A stretch of 64,000 nucleotides of DNA from Paenibacillus dendritiformis. Lineage in GTDB: Bacteria > Bacillota > Bacilli > Paenibacillales > Paenibacillaceae. Numbering within the stretch: position 1 is the stretch's first letter; each line of letters starts with the position of its first letter. The DNA lies in assembly GCF_021654795.1 (NCBI RefSeq), contig NZ_AP025344.1, positions 5,572,501-5,636,500 of the forward strand, given 5' to 3'. The notes below the pieces were generated by a model, which searched no databases, was not told the DNA's origin, and was given only the letters and a program-made list of their open reading frames with translations. Positions 24,459 to 34,000 of this stretch are shown here, in pieces. The position numbers were made by a program, and so were the translations under genes.

Positions 24459-25808
24459 TTACAACTGAAGCGCCGTCTCATTCAGCCTCTCCGCCGAAGC
24501 GGCCACCTCATTCGTCGCTTGCCCGATGCTCTCCGTCATCGCCAGCAGCGCTTGCATTTCCCTCATGAAGCGGTCCAACTCCTCAACGCTCTGAACAGCC
24601 TGCCGCACAATGTCCCCGAACGCCTCCTTCGTCCCATCCGCCTGCTCATGCACGGCCGCGACATTATCCTTCACCAGCCCGATCCGGTGGACCACCGCGT
24701 TGGTAGCCAGCGTAGAATTGCCGATAAGCTCTTCAATATCGGATACGGTCTCCTTCGTATGAGCGGCCAGCTTGCTAACTTCCTTCGCGACGATGGCAAA
24801 TCCGGCTCCCTGCGCTCCCGCCCTTGCGGCCTCAATGGAGGCATTTAGCGCCAGCAGCCCCGTCTGGTCGGCGATCTCCTTCACGGCGCCTACAATTGTA
24901 CCGATTCGGAGCGATGTATTCTTCAATTCCGTGATCTGAGCATGCATCTCCTGCGCATTGTGATCGATATGCCGGATCCCATCCGAAAATTGAACGATTC
25001 GTTCCATCCCCCTGTGCGCCTTGTCCTGCGTCCGGGCGGCGGATTGTGTCGTCAAGACGATTTTGTCTTTCATCTCCAATCCCTGGCCCATGAACTGCCG
25101 TATCGTCTTATTCGTGCCGGCCGTCAAGCGGGCCAGCTCTCCGCTCAACTGCGCCACGCTTCCCTTCAGCTTCTCCTTCACCTCCTGGTAGCTCCGCTCC
25201 CGTTCCATCTGGCTGCGCTCTTCATACGCATGGACGACAAGCTGCAATTCCAGACTCAAGATCCGGTTCAGGGCAAGGATAGCTTCGATTCTCTTCGACT
25301 CCTCGCCGATATGGGCATGCAGCAAGGAAGTCAATTCATTCTGAAGATTTTGAAACGCGGCGATATACCATTTCGTGTCCAATCCGATCTGGCGATGCAT
25401 CTCGGCGATTTTCAATCTCTTCATAATATAGGCCTGATCGATCCGTCCGTTGAACATCTCGCTAACATGCCGTTCCAGCGTCAACTGCAGTCGTTCTATC
25501 GTGCTATGGGCCATAATCATATCCCGAAGCTCGTGAATAGCGGTGATCTGGGAGTAAAAAATACGGGTAACCTTCTTCATATAAGGAAGAATATGAGGCT
25601 GAATGCGGCGGAGCAGGGTCAAATCGGCATCGGTCAGACCGATCAACCCGATTTGACGGTGCAGCGGATGGCCGGAAGGCAGGCGAATCTCTCCCGGCAG
25701 CGGTTGCTCGTCCTCATGCATGTTCCACCTGCCGCGCTGCGCCGCGGCAGACTTCGCGGCCGCCGACGAGCGTCTTCTATGTAAATGGGTTCTGAATCTT
25801 CTCCACAT
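24459..25808 (-). CDS. hemAT: HemAT-type globin-coupled chemotaxis (aerotaxis) transducer
   Basis: 449 aa and soluble, with no membrane segment. The N-terminal half is a globin-sensor domain; the histidine in IAEMHRQIGL (about residue 138), followed by WYIAAFQNL, matches the proximal heme ligand region of B. subtilis HemAT. The C-terminal half is a methyl-accepting signalling domain with the hairpin tip EIADQTGLLALNASIEAARAGAQG and FAIVAKEVSKLA. The likely role is oxygen sensing that feeds CheA. It lies alone between tuf and rpsJ, a place where B. subtilis has no chemoreceptor. I use ATG 25808 (MWRRFRTHLH), comparable to the short basic N-terminus of HemAT; ATG 25823 and 25721 are alternatives. 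No sigma-D promoter was seen. Confidence 0.88.
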   Translation of the reverse strand: MWRRFRTHLHRRRSSAAAKSAAAQRGRWNMHEDEQPLPGEIRLPSGHPLHRQIGLIGLTDADLTLLRRIQPHILPYMKKVTRIFYSQITAIHELRDMIMAHSTIERLQLTLERHVSEMFNGRIDQAYIMKRLKIAEMHRQIGLDTKWYIAAFQNLQNELTSLLHAHIGEESKRIEAILALNRILSLELQLVVHAYEERSQMERERSYQEVKEKLKGSVAQLSGELARLTAGTNKTIRQFMGQGLEMKDKIVLTTQSAARTQDKAHRGMERIVQFSDGIRHIDHNAQEMHAQITELKNTSLRIGTIVGAVKEIADQTGLLALNASIEAARAGAQGAGFAIVAKEVSKLAAHTKETVSDIEELIGNSTLATNAVVHRIGLVKDNVAAVHEQADGTKEAFGDIVRQAVQSVEELDRFMREMQALLAMTESIGQATNEVAASAERLNETALQL

Positions 25809-25990
25809 CTTGGTGCTTCTCATCCTTTCCCTGTCTCTTCGATGCGCGTACCGCTCTACGGAGTGCTCGATTTTTTCCTATAATATTGTACATTGCCGAT
25901 CTATACAGATTATATAATCGATGTCATTCACAGCTTGGCGCATATCGTCAATTCCGTGAACGGCCAGGGAAAGGCTCGGACGCCCGCATG

Positions 25991-26021
25991 AAAAAGCCCT
26001 TCACTCCGAAGAGTGAAGGGC
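25991..26021 (-). terminator. Terminator after tuf
   Basis: Perfect 11-bp stem GCCCTTCACTC/GAGTGAAGGGC with a CGAA tetraloop on the plus strand. On the minus strand it is followed by TTTTT. It ends the rpsL-rpsG-fusA-tuf (str) operon. Confidence 0.92.
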
Positions 26022-26050
26022 CGGGACTGCCGGCTCGCGCCGGCAGTTCA

Positions 26051-27244
26051 TTATTTAATGATGGATGCAACCGCACCTGCGCCTACTGTACGGCCACCTT
26101 CGCGGATAGCGAAGCGAGTACCTTCTTCGATCGCGATAGGAGCGATCAGTTTTACAGTAACGGTGATGTTGTCGCCAGGCATAACCATTTCAGTGCCTTC
26201 TGGCAGTTCAATGATACCTGTTACGTCCGTTGTACGGAAGTAGAATTGTGGACGGTAGCCAGTGAAGAAAGGCTTATGACGGCCGCCTTCTTCTTTTGTC
26301 AAGACGTACACTTGAGCAGTGAACTCAGTGTGCGGCTTAACGGAGCCTGGCTTAGCCAATACTTGACCGCGCTCGATTTCTTTACGGTCAACACCGCGGA
26401 GCAATGCGCCGATGTTGTCGCCCGCTTGAGCGGAATCCAGAAGCTTACGGAACATTTCAACGCCCGTAACAACGGATTTTTTCGTTTCTTCTTGGATACC
26501 GACGATTTCGATCTCGTCGCCGACTTTAACCGTACCGCGCTCAACACGGCCAGTAGCAACCGTACCGCGGCCTGTGATGGAGAATACGTCCTCGACAGGC
26601 ATCAGGAATGGTTTGTCAGTGTCGCGCTCTGGAGTCGGGATGTAAGAGTCGATTTGCTCGAACAGCTCGACGATTTTGTCAGCCCAAGGGCCGTCTGGGT
26701 TTTGCAGCGCTTCACGCGCAGAACCGCGAATGATTGGAGTGTCGTCGCCTGGGAATTCATATTCGCTCAGAAGGTCGCGAATTTCCATTTCTACCAGTTC
26801 GAGCAACTCTTCGTCTTCAACCATGTCGCATTTGTTCATGAATACGACGATGTAAGGTACGCCTACTTGGCGGGAGAGCAGGATGTGCTCACGAGTTTGC
26901 GGCATTGGGCCGTCTGCTGCGGATACGACGAGAATCGCGCCGTCCATTTGGGCAGCACCCGTGATCATGTTCTTAACGTAGTCGGCGTGACCTGGGCAGT
27001 CTACGTGTGCATAGTGACGAGTAGCGGACTCATACTCAACGTGGGACGTCGAGATTGTGATACCGCGCTCGCGCTCTTCTGGAGCTTTGTCGATTTGGTC
27101 GTAGGCGATTGCGCTGCCACCGCCATACTTTTTCGTCAATACTGTCGTGATTGCAGCTGTCAAAGTCGTTTTACCATGGTCAACGTGACCGATCGTACCG
27201 ATGTTAACGTGCGGTTTCGTACGTTCAAACTTAGCCTTTGCCAT
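26051..27244 (-). CDS. tuf: Elongation factor Tu
   Basis: 397 aa. It delivers aminoacyl-tRNA to the ribosome in the GTP form. G-domain motifs are GHVDHGKT, DCPGHADY and NKCD, followed by domains 2 and 3 up to GAVASIIK. The ATG at 27244 (MAKAKFERTKPH) follows AAGGAGG. An in-frame extension to 27331 is not family-like. Last gene of the str operon; only one copy is visible in this window. Confidence 0.97.
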   Translation of the reverse strand: MAKAKFERTKPHVNIGTIGHVDHGKTTLTAAITTVLTKKYGGGSAIAYDQIDKAPEERERGITISTSHVEYESATRHYAHVDCPGHADYVKNMITGAAQMDGAILVVSAADGPMPQTREHILLSRQVGVPYIVVFMNKCDMVEDEELLELVEMEIRDLLSEYEFPGDDTPIIRGSAREALQNPDGPWADKIVELFEQIDSYIPTPERDTDKPFLMPVEDVFSITGRGTVATGRVERGTVKVGDEIEIVGIQEETKKSVVTGVEMFRKLLDSAQAGDNIGALLRGVDRKEIERGQVLAKPGSVKPHTEFTAQVYVLTKEEGGRHKPFFTGYRPQFYFRTTDVTGIIELPEGTEMVMPGDNITVTVKLIAPIAIEEGTRFAIREGGRTVGAGAVASIIK

Positions 27245-27340
27245 TTGAACCAGTTCCTCCTTAATAAGTGGAATAAGTATGTTGCGGCGGGCACATGACG
27301 CGTCATGTGCGCCAGCCGTTGCAAACATCAAGTCGGCGAA

Positions 27341-29413
27341 TTAGCCTTTGCTCTTCGAAATGATCTCTTCCGAGATATTCCGCGGAACTTCTTCATAGTG
27401 AGAGAGTTCCATCGAGAACACACCGCGTCCTTGCGTACCGGAACGAAGCGTTGTGGAATATCCGAACATCTCTGCGAGAGGCACCTTGGCACGGATAATC
27501 TGTGCGCCTGCACGGGAATCCATACCTTCGATGCGGCCGCGGCGGGAGTTCAGCATGCCCATTACGTCGCCCATGTACTCTTCTGGCACGGTAACTTCGA
27601 CCTTCATGATTGGCTCGAGAAGAACAGGGTTACACTTGTCCTTCGCCGCTTTAAGCGCCATCGAACCGGCAATCTTAAACGCCATTTCACTGGAGTCGAC
27701 ATCGTGGTAAGAACCGTCGACGATCGTTGCTTTGATGTCTACGAGCGGATAACCGGCCAAGACACCGTTCTGCATCGCTTCTTCGATTCCCGCTTGTACC
27801 GGTGCGATGTATTCGCGCGGCACTACCCCACCGACGATCTTGTTCTCGAATGCAAATCCTGCGCCTGGCTCTTGTGGTGCGAACTCGATCCATACGTGAC
27901 CGTATTGACCGCGACCACCGGACTGACGCACGAACTTACCTTCAACTCGTGCCGGTGTACGGAATGTTTCGCGATAAGCAACTTGCGGGTTACCGATATT
28001 CGTTTCTACTTTGAACTCGCGGCGCATACGGTCGATGATGACGTCAAGGTGAAGCTCACCCATACCGCCCAGGATCGTTTGACCTGTTTCTTCGTCCGTA
28101 TGAGCGCGGAGCGTAGGATCCTCTTCCGTCAGCTTCGCGATAGCTACGCCAAGTTTGTCTTGGTCCGCTTTCGTCTTCGGCTCGACGGCAATGTGGATGA
28201 CCGGCTCAGGGAAGTTCATCGATTCCAGAATAATCGGATTCTTCTCGTCGCACAGCGTGTCGCCTGTGCCCGTATCTTTCAAGCCAACAGCTGCTGCGAT
28301 GTCGCCGGAGTAGACGATATCGATCTCTTCACGGCTGTTCGCGTGCATTTGCAGGATACGGCCGATGCGCTCGCGCTTGCCCTTCGTTGCATTCAGGACG
28401 TAAGAACCGGAGTTCAGTACGCCGGAGTATACGCGGAAGAATGTCAGCTTACCGACGTAAGGGTCTGTCATAATCTTGAACGCCAGTGCCGCGAACGGCT
28501 CTTCGTCCGAGGAATGACGAACCGCTTCCGTTCCGTCTTCGAGGTGGCCTTTGATATCAGGCACATCCAGCGGAGACGGCAGGTAGTCGACGACAGCGTC
28601 GATCATCATCTGAACGCCTTTGTTGCGGTAGGAAGAACCGCAGACAACCGGGAAGATTTGAACGGTGCATACCCCTTTGCGGAGAGCGGCTTTCAGTTCA
28701 GGAACTGTAATCTCTTCGCCTTCGAGGTATTTCATCATCAAGTCTTCGTCGAGTTCCGCAATCTTCTCAACCATTTCCTGACGGAGTTCTTCGGCTTGGT
28801 CTTTCAACTCTGCCGGAATTTCCGTCTCTTCGATTTCTTTTCCGAGATCGTCTTTGAAGATGTACGCTTTTTCCGTCATCAAATCGACGATACCTACGAA
28901 ATCATTCTCTGCGCCGATAGGCAATTGAATCGCTACGGCATTCGCTTGCAGACGGTCTTTCATGGACTGGATGACGTTGAGGAAATCAGCGCCGATGATG
29001 TCCATTTTGTTGACGTAAGCAATACGAGGTACGCCGTAACGGTCAGCTTGACGCCATACCGTCTCGGATTGTGGCTCAACGCCTTCTTTTGCAGAGAAAA
29101 CGCCTACGGCTCCGTCCAATACGCGAAGGGAACGCTCAACCTCTACCGTAAAGTCAACGTGGCCCGGAGTGTCGATAATGTTAACGCGGTGACCTTTCCA
29201 TTGTGCGGTCGTTGCCGCCGATGTAATCGTAATACCGCGCTCTTGTTCTTGCTCCATCCAGTCCATTGTTGCGGAACCTTCGTGAGTTTCACCAATCTTA
29301 TGGGTACGACCGGTGTAGAACAAAATACGCTCCGTTGTCGTTGTTTTACCGGCATCGATGTGAGCCATAATCCCGATATTACGCGTATTTGCCAAGGAGA
29401 ACTGTCTTGCCAT
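27341..29413 (-). CDS. fusA: Elongation factor G
   Basis: 690 aa translocase GTPase with AHIDAGKTT, DTPGHVDF and NKMD motifs and domains II to V (ending ISEEIISKSKG). It moves tRNA-mRNA after peptide bond formation and helps recycle ribosomes. The start at 29413 (MARQFSLANTRN) follows GGGAGA; the preceding in-frame codon lies upstream of that site. It sits between rpsG and tuf, the usual str order. Confidence 0.97.
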   Translation of the reverse strand: MARQFSLANTRNIGIMAHIDAGKTTTTERILFYTGRTHKIGETHEGSATMDWMEQEQERGITITSAATTAQWKGHRVNIIDTPGHVDFTVEVERSLRVLDGAVGVFSAKEGVEPQSETVWRQADRYGVPRIAYVNKMDIIGADFLNVIQSMKDRLQANAVAIQLPIGAENDFVGIVDLMTEKAYIFKDDLGKEIEETEIPAELKDQAEELRQEMVEKIAELDEDLMMKYLEGEEITVPELKAALRKGVCTVQIFPVVCGSSYRNKGVQMMIDAVVDYLPSPLDVPDIKGHLEDGTEAVRHSSDEEPFAALAFKIMTDPYVGKLTFFRVYSGVLNSGSYVLNATKGKRERIGRILQMHANSREEIDIVYSGDIAAAVGLKDTGTGDTLCDEKNPIILESMNFPEPVIHIAVEPKTKADQDKLGVAIAKLTEEDPTLRAHTDEETGQTILGGMGELHLDVIIDRMRREFKVETNIGNPQVAYRETFRTPARVEGKFVRQSGGRGQYGHVWIEFAPQEPGAGFAFENKIVGGVVPREYIAPVQAGIEEAMQNGVLAGYPLVDIKATIVDGSYHDVDSSEMAFKIAGSMALKAAKDKCNPVLLEPIMKVEVTVPEEYMGDVMGMLNSRRGRIEGMDSRAGAQIIRAKVPLAEMFGYSTTLRSGTQGRGVFSMELSHYEEVPRNISEEIISKSKG

Positions 29414-29475
29414 GGAGTGATCTCCCTTCAAATTGGGTTAGGTAACTCAATAATCGAGACCTGCTCAGCTGAATC

Positions 29476-29946
29476 CTACCAGCGGTAGTGAGCATACGCT
29501 TTGTTTGCTTCAGCCATTTTATGCGTATCTTCGCGCTTCTTAACAGCAGCGCCTGTGTTGTTGGAAGCATCGATAATCTCTGCTGCCAGACGTTCTTGCA
29601 TGGTCTTCTCTCCGCGGTTGCGAGAGTAGTTGACCAACCAGCGCAATCCCAACGAAGTGCGGCGATCCGGCTTCACTTCGATAGGCACTTGATAGTTCGA
29701 ACCGCCGACACGGCGAGCCTTAACTTCAAGGACCGGCATGATATTTTTCAGTGCCGCTTCAAACACTTCCATAGGATCTTTCCCCGTGCGTTCTTGAATG
29801 AGCGCGAAAGAATCATATAGAATTGTTTGAGCAACACCACGTTTACCGTCGATCATGATGCGGTTAATCAGGCGAGTAACCAGCTTGCTGTTATACACCG
29901 GATCCGGCAGCACGTCGCGCTTAGGAACTGGACCTTTGCGTGGCAT
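29476..29946 (-). CDS. rpsG: 30S ribosomal protein S7 (uS7)
   Basis: 156 aa, MPRKGPVPKRDVLPDPVYNS to AEANKAYAHYRW. uS7 organises the 3' domain of 16S rRNA and lies at the mRNA exit near the E site. The ATG at 29946 is preceded by AAGGGGG. The gap from rpsL is 122 bases. Confidence 0.97.
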   Translation of the reverse strand: MPRKGPVPKRDVLPDPVYNSKLVTRLINRIMIDGKRGVAQTILYDSFALIQERTGKDPMEVFEAALKNIMPVLEVKARRVGGSNYQVPIEVKPDRRTSLGLRWLVNYSRNRGEKTMQERLAAEIIDASNNTGAAVKKREDTHKMAEANKAYAHYRW

Positions 29947-30068
29947 GTGAATCCCCCTTTCCAAATAACTTCACAAGCAGAAGCGAGTCCGTCTTCCTCT
30001 CCCGAGGAAAGCGTCTCTTTCTGTAACGGAATAAGGTAGATTGTCTACCCTACTCCCGGTGATCGCGA

Positions 30069-30491
30069 TTAGGATTTCTTCGCTTTCGGACGCTTCGTAC
30101 CGTACTTGGAACGAGCTTGCATGCGGTTGTTCACCCCAGCAGTATCCAATGCACCGCGAACGATGTGGTAACGAACCCCTGGAAGGTCCTTAACCCGGCC
30201 CCCGCGCACGAGTACAACGCTGTGCTCTTGCAGGTTGTGGCCGATACCTCCGATGTAAGCAGTAACCTCAACACGGTTCGTCAAGCGAACACGGGCATAC
30301 TTACGAAGTGCGGAGTTCGGTTTCTTCGGTGTCATCGTACCTACACGAGTGCAGACACCGCGTTTTTGAGGCGCGCTCAAATCCGTTTCTTCACGCTTCA
30401 GAGCGTTGTATCCTTTTTGCAAAGCTGGGGACTTGGATTTTGTTACTTTATCTTTGCGGCCTTTACGTACCAATTGGTTAATTGTTGGCAT
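30069..30491 (-). CDS. rpsL: 30S ribosomal protein S12 (uS12)
   Basis: 140 aa, MPTINQLVRKGRK to RPKAKKS. uS12 shapes the decoding centre. The streptomycin-determining segment TPKKPNSALRK (Lys56/57) and GRVKDLPGVRYH are wild type, so no streptomycin-resistance change is present. An AGGAAGGGGG site precedes the ATG. Confidence 0.97.
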   Translation of the reverse strand: MPTINQLVRKGRKDKVTKSKSPALQKGYNALKREETDLSAPQKRGVCTRVGTMTPKKPNSALRKYARVRLTNRVEVTAYIGGIGHNLQEHSVVLVRGGRVKDLPGVRYHIVRGALDTAGVNNRMQARSKYGTKRPKAKKS

Positions 30492-30627
30492 GTTGGCACC
30501 CCCTTCCTATAAGTTTCAACACCTTTTACAATTCATTCATTTAAGCCCACAGATCCAGGTGGTTCATAAATGAACAAATGAAATGTTTTTGCCATAGGAC
30601 TTCCCCCGACAAAAACAATAGGTTTGC

Positions 30628-30885
30628 TTATGAATTCGTGTTGACGACAGCCACTGCAGCCGCGCCGACCTCGATGCCGCACGCCTTGCCAAGCTCGCGC
30701 ATCGTCTGGACATACGTCAGCTTGATGCCCTGCTTCTCGCACAGCGCGATAATCTTCGAAGTCACCCGCGCGTCGGCGTCTTCCGCCACGTATACTTCGG
30801 CGGCCAGGCCTTGCTCTACCATCTTCAGTGTCTGCTTGGTCCCAATCTTGATCTTCTCATCCTGTAACCCTTTATCATAAGACAT
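30628..30885 (-). CDS. rplGB: L7Ae/L30e-family ribosomal protein (RplGB/YbxF)
   Basis: 85 aa. A single L7Ae/L30e/Gadd45-like domain that binds kink-turn RNA, with the conserved KIIALCEKQGIKL and LGKACGIEVGAAAVAVV. B. subtilis YbxF at this position binds k-turns and associates with the ribosome; its physiological job is unclear. It follows rpoC and precedes rpsL, the Bacillales order, and has its own promoter. The start follows TTGGAGGAAC. Confidence 0.92.
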   Translation of the reverse strand: MSYDKGLQDEKIKIGTKQTLKMVEQGLAAEVYVAEDADARVTSKIIALCEKQGIKLTYVQTMRELGKACGIEVGAAAVAVVNTNS

Positions 30886-30935
30886 GAATCATGTTCCTCC
30901 AAAAGTACAGGTCATTGCCTTGGGCACACTACGAT

Positions 30936-30964
30936 ATAGTAGCACTTTCGATTTCATGTGTCAA
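30936..30964 (-). promoter_or_regulatory. Sigma-A promoter of rplGB-rpsL-rpsG-fusA-tuf
   Basis: Perfect TTGACA (30959-30964), 17-base spacer, and TACTAT (30936-30941) on the minus strand, about 50 bases before rplGB. It gives the str operon expression independent of rpoBC. Confidence 0.78.
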
Positions 30965-31010
30965 GAAATTATTTTTAGTTGAATGATAGCCCCAACACGG
31001 CACCGTGAAG

Positions 31011-31053
31011 CATGCCGCCAGGCCGTCCCTCAACGGGCCCGGCCGGCGGCATG
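31011..31053. other. GC-rich hairpin after rpoC
   Basis: CATGCCGCC/GGCGGCATG with inner GGCC/GGCC arms, 18 bases after the rpoC stop. There is no T tract on the minus strand, so it is either a weak or factor-dependent terminator or a 3' stabilising structure. Confidence 0.6.
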
Positions 31054-31070
31054 TTGCACGCACGATTCTA

Positions 31071-34000
31071 TTATTCGGCGACGCCGACACCGGCGGCGTC
31101 CAGCGCTTCTTCCGTCTCTTCTTCCATCAGCGGGTTGATCAGCTTCACGCTGCGGTAGCGGTTCATGCCCGTACCTGCCGGGATCAGCTTCCCGATAATG
31201 ACATTCTCCTTCAGGCCGAGCAACTGGTCGACCTTGCCCTTGATGGCGGCGTCGGTCAGGACACGCGTCGTCTCCTGGAACGATGCGGCCGACAGGAAGG
31301 AATCGGTCTCCAGCGACGCCTTCGTGATACCGAGCAGCACCGGCTTCGCGACAGCCGGCTCTTTGCCGGACAGGATCGCTTCCTTGTTCGCCGCTTCGTA
31401 CTCATGAAGGTCGACGTACGAGCCAGGCAGAAGTGTCGTATCTCCCGCGTCGACGATGCGGATCTTCCGCAGCATCTGCTTAATCATTACCTCAACGTGC
31501 TTGTCGTTGATTTCTACCCCTTGGTTCCGGTATACGCGCTGAACTTCCTGAAGAATGTAGTTCTGCACGCCGCGGATACCTTTGATGCGCAGCATCTCTT
31601 TCGGATCGATGGAGCCGTCCGTAATCTCGTCCCCGGCCTCGATAGCCATGCCTTCGGTGACACGGATGCGGGAGCCGTACGTAACGGAGTATACTTTGGT
31701 CTCCGCTTCGCCTTGAACCTCTACCTCGCGGCGGTCCTTCGCTTCGCGGATCTCTTTGACGACGCCGTCGATCTCGGAAATAATCGCTTGCCCCTTCGGA
31801 TTGCGCGCCTCGAACAACTCCTGGATACGCGGCAAACCTTGGGTAATATCGTCTCCGGCGACGCCCCCGGTATGGAACGTACGCATCGTGAGCTGGGTTC
31901 CCGGCTCACCGATCGATTGCGCGGCGATAATGCCGACCGCTTCCCCGATCTCCACGTGCTTGCCTGTCGCCAGGTTGCGGCCGTAGCAGATTTTGCAGAC
32001 GCCGTGACGGGCGCGGCAGCTCAGCACGGAGCGAATCATCAGCTTCTTCACGCCAGCCTTGACGATCGCTTCGGCCTTGTCGGTATCGATGAGCTCGTTC
32101 CGGTTCACGAGCACTTCGCCCGTCTCCGGATGACGCACCGTCTCGAACGAATAACGTCCTTCGATGCGGTCATACAAGCCTTCGATGACTTCCTTCCCGT
32201 CGGAAATATTGCTGACGAGGAAGCCTTTGTCCGTGCCGCAATCGTCCTCGCGCACGATTACGTCCTGCGCGACGTCGACGAGACGGCGGGTCAAGTAACC
32301 CGAGTCCGCCGTACGGAGGGCGGTGTCCGCGAGACCTTTCCGCGCGCCGTGCGTCGAGATGAAGTACTCCAAGACGGTAAGGCCTTCGCGGAAGTTCGAT
32401 TTGATTGGCAATTCAATAATCCGTCCGGACGGGTTCGCCATGAGACCGCGCATCCCGCCGAGCTGGGTAATCTGCGATTTGTTACCCCGCGCCTTGGAAT
32501 CGACCATGAGCATGATGGAGTTGTAGCGATCCATCGATTTCATGAGGATATCCGTGATGCGGTCCTTCGTATCCGACCAGATCTCGATGACGCGGTCATA
32601 CCGCTCGTCGTTCGTAATCAGACCGCGACGGTATTGATTCGTAATTACCTTGACCTTCTCTTCGGACTCCTTGAGAATCTCCGCCTTCTCCTGCGGCACG
32701 ATAACGTCCGCTACAGCGATAGTAATCCCTGCGCGGGTGGAGTAGGTGAAGCCAATCTGCTTGATGCGGTCCAGGATGACCGAAGTCAGCGTCGTATGGA
32801 AAATATCGAAGCAGCGGGCAATAATTTGACCGAGATAGTCTTTGCCTACCGCGCCCGATTGCGGAATGCTCTGGAGAATCTCCGGAATATTCGCGCCTTT
32901 CTCATGGATAAAGTAGAGATCCGGCGTTCCCTCGAACAAGTTGCGCTTGGTCGGCTCGTTGATATAAGGGAATTCCGGCGGGAATATTTCATTGAAAATG
33001 ATACGTCCCACCGTCGTCACGAGCAGCGCTTCCTGCTGCTTCTCCGTGAACGAGGTCTTGTTCAGCGCCCGGGCCGGAATGACGACGCGCGCATGCAAGG
33101 AGGCCGTTCCGCGCTGGTAGGCGGATACCGCTTCATTGACAGAGGCGAAGATCATGCCGGAGCCTTTCGCTTCCTTGTTGTCCATCGTCAGGTAGAACGA
33201 TCCTAGAACCATATCCTGAGATGGCGTAACGACCGGCTTGCCGTCTTTCGGGTTCAAGATATTGCCGGATGCCAGCATGAGCAGGCGCGCTTCCGCCTGC
33301 GCTTCCGCGGACAACGGCACGTGAACCGCCATCTGGTCGCCGTCGAAGTCGGCGTTGTACGCCGTACAGACGAGCGGGTGAAGACGGATCGCGCGGCCTT
33401 CGACCAGAATCGGCTCGAACGCCTGGATGCCGAGACGGTGAAGCGTAGGAGCGCGGTTCAACAGAACCGGATGCTCGCGGATCACTTCTTCAAGGACGTC
33501 CCATACTTCCGGACTGACGCGCTCGACTTTGCGTTTCGCGCTCTTGATGTTATGCGCCAAGCCTTTGTTCACGAGCTCTTTCATAACGAAAGGCTTGAAC
33601 AGCTCCAGGGCCATTTCCTTCGGCAGACCGCATTGATACATCTTCAAATACGGGCCGACAACGATAACGGAACGTCCGGAATAGTCAACGCGCTTCCCGA
33701 GCAGGTTCTGACGGAAGCGGCCTTGTTTCCCTTTGAGCATATGGCTGAGCGACTTGAGCGGACGGTTCCCCGGTCCGGTAACCGGACGGCCGCGGCGCCC
33801 GTTGTCAATCAGGGCATCAACGGCTTCCTGAAGCATCCGCTTCTCGTTCTGCACGATGATGTCCGGCGCGCCCAGATCGAGCAGCCGCTTGAGGCGGTTG
33901 TTCCGGTTGATGACGCGGCGGTACAGATCGTTCAAGTCCGAGGTCGCGAAGCGTCCGCCGTCCAATTGAACCATCGGACGAAGCTCCGGCGGAATAACCG

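Noticed and set aside
27305..29488. Long plus-strand frame of 727 codons
   Set aside because: It is an antisense shadow of fusA, caused by codon bias; no start context or family motif.
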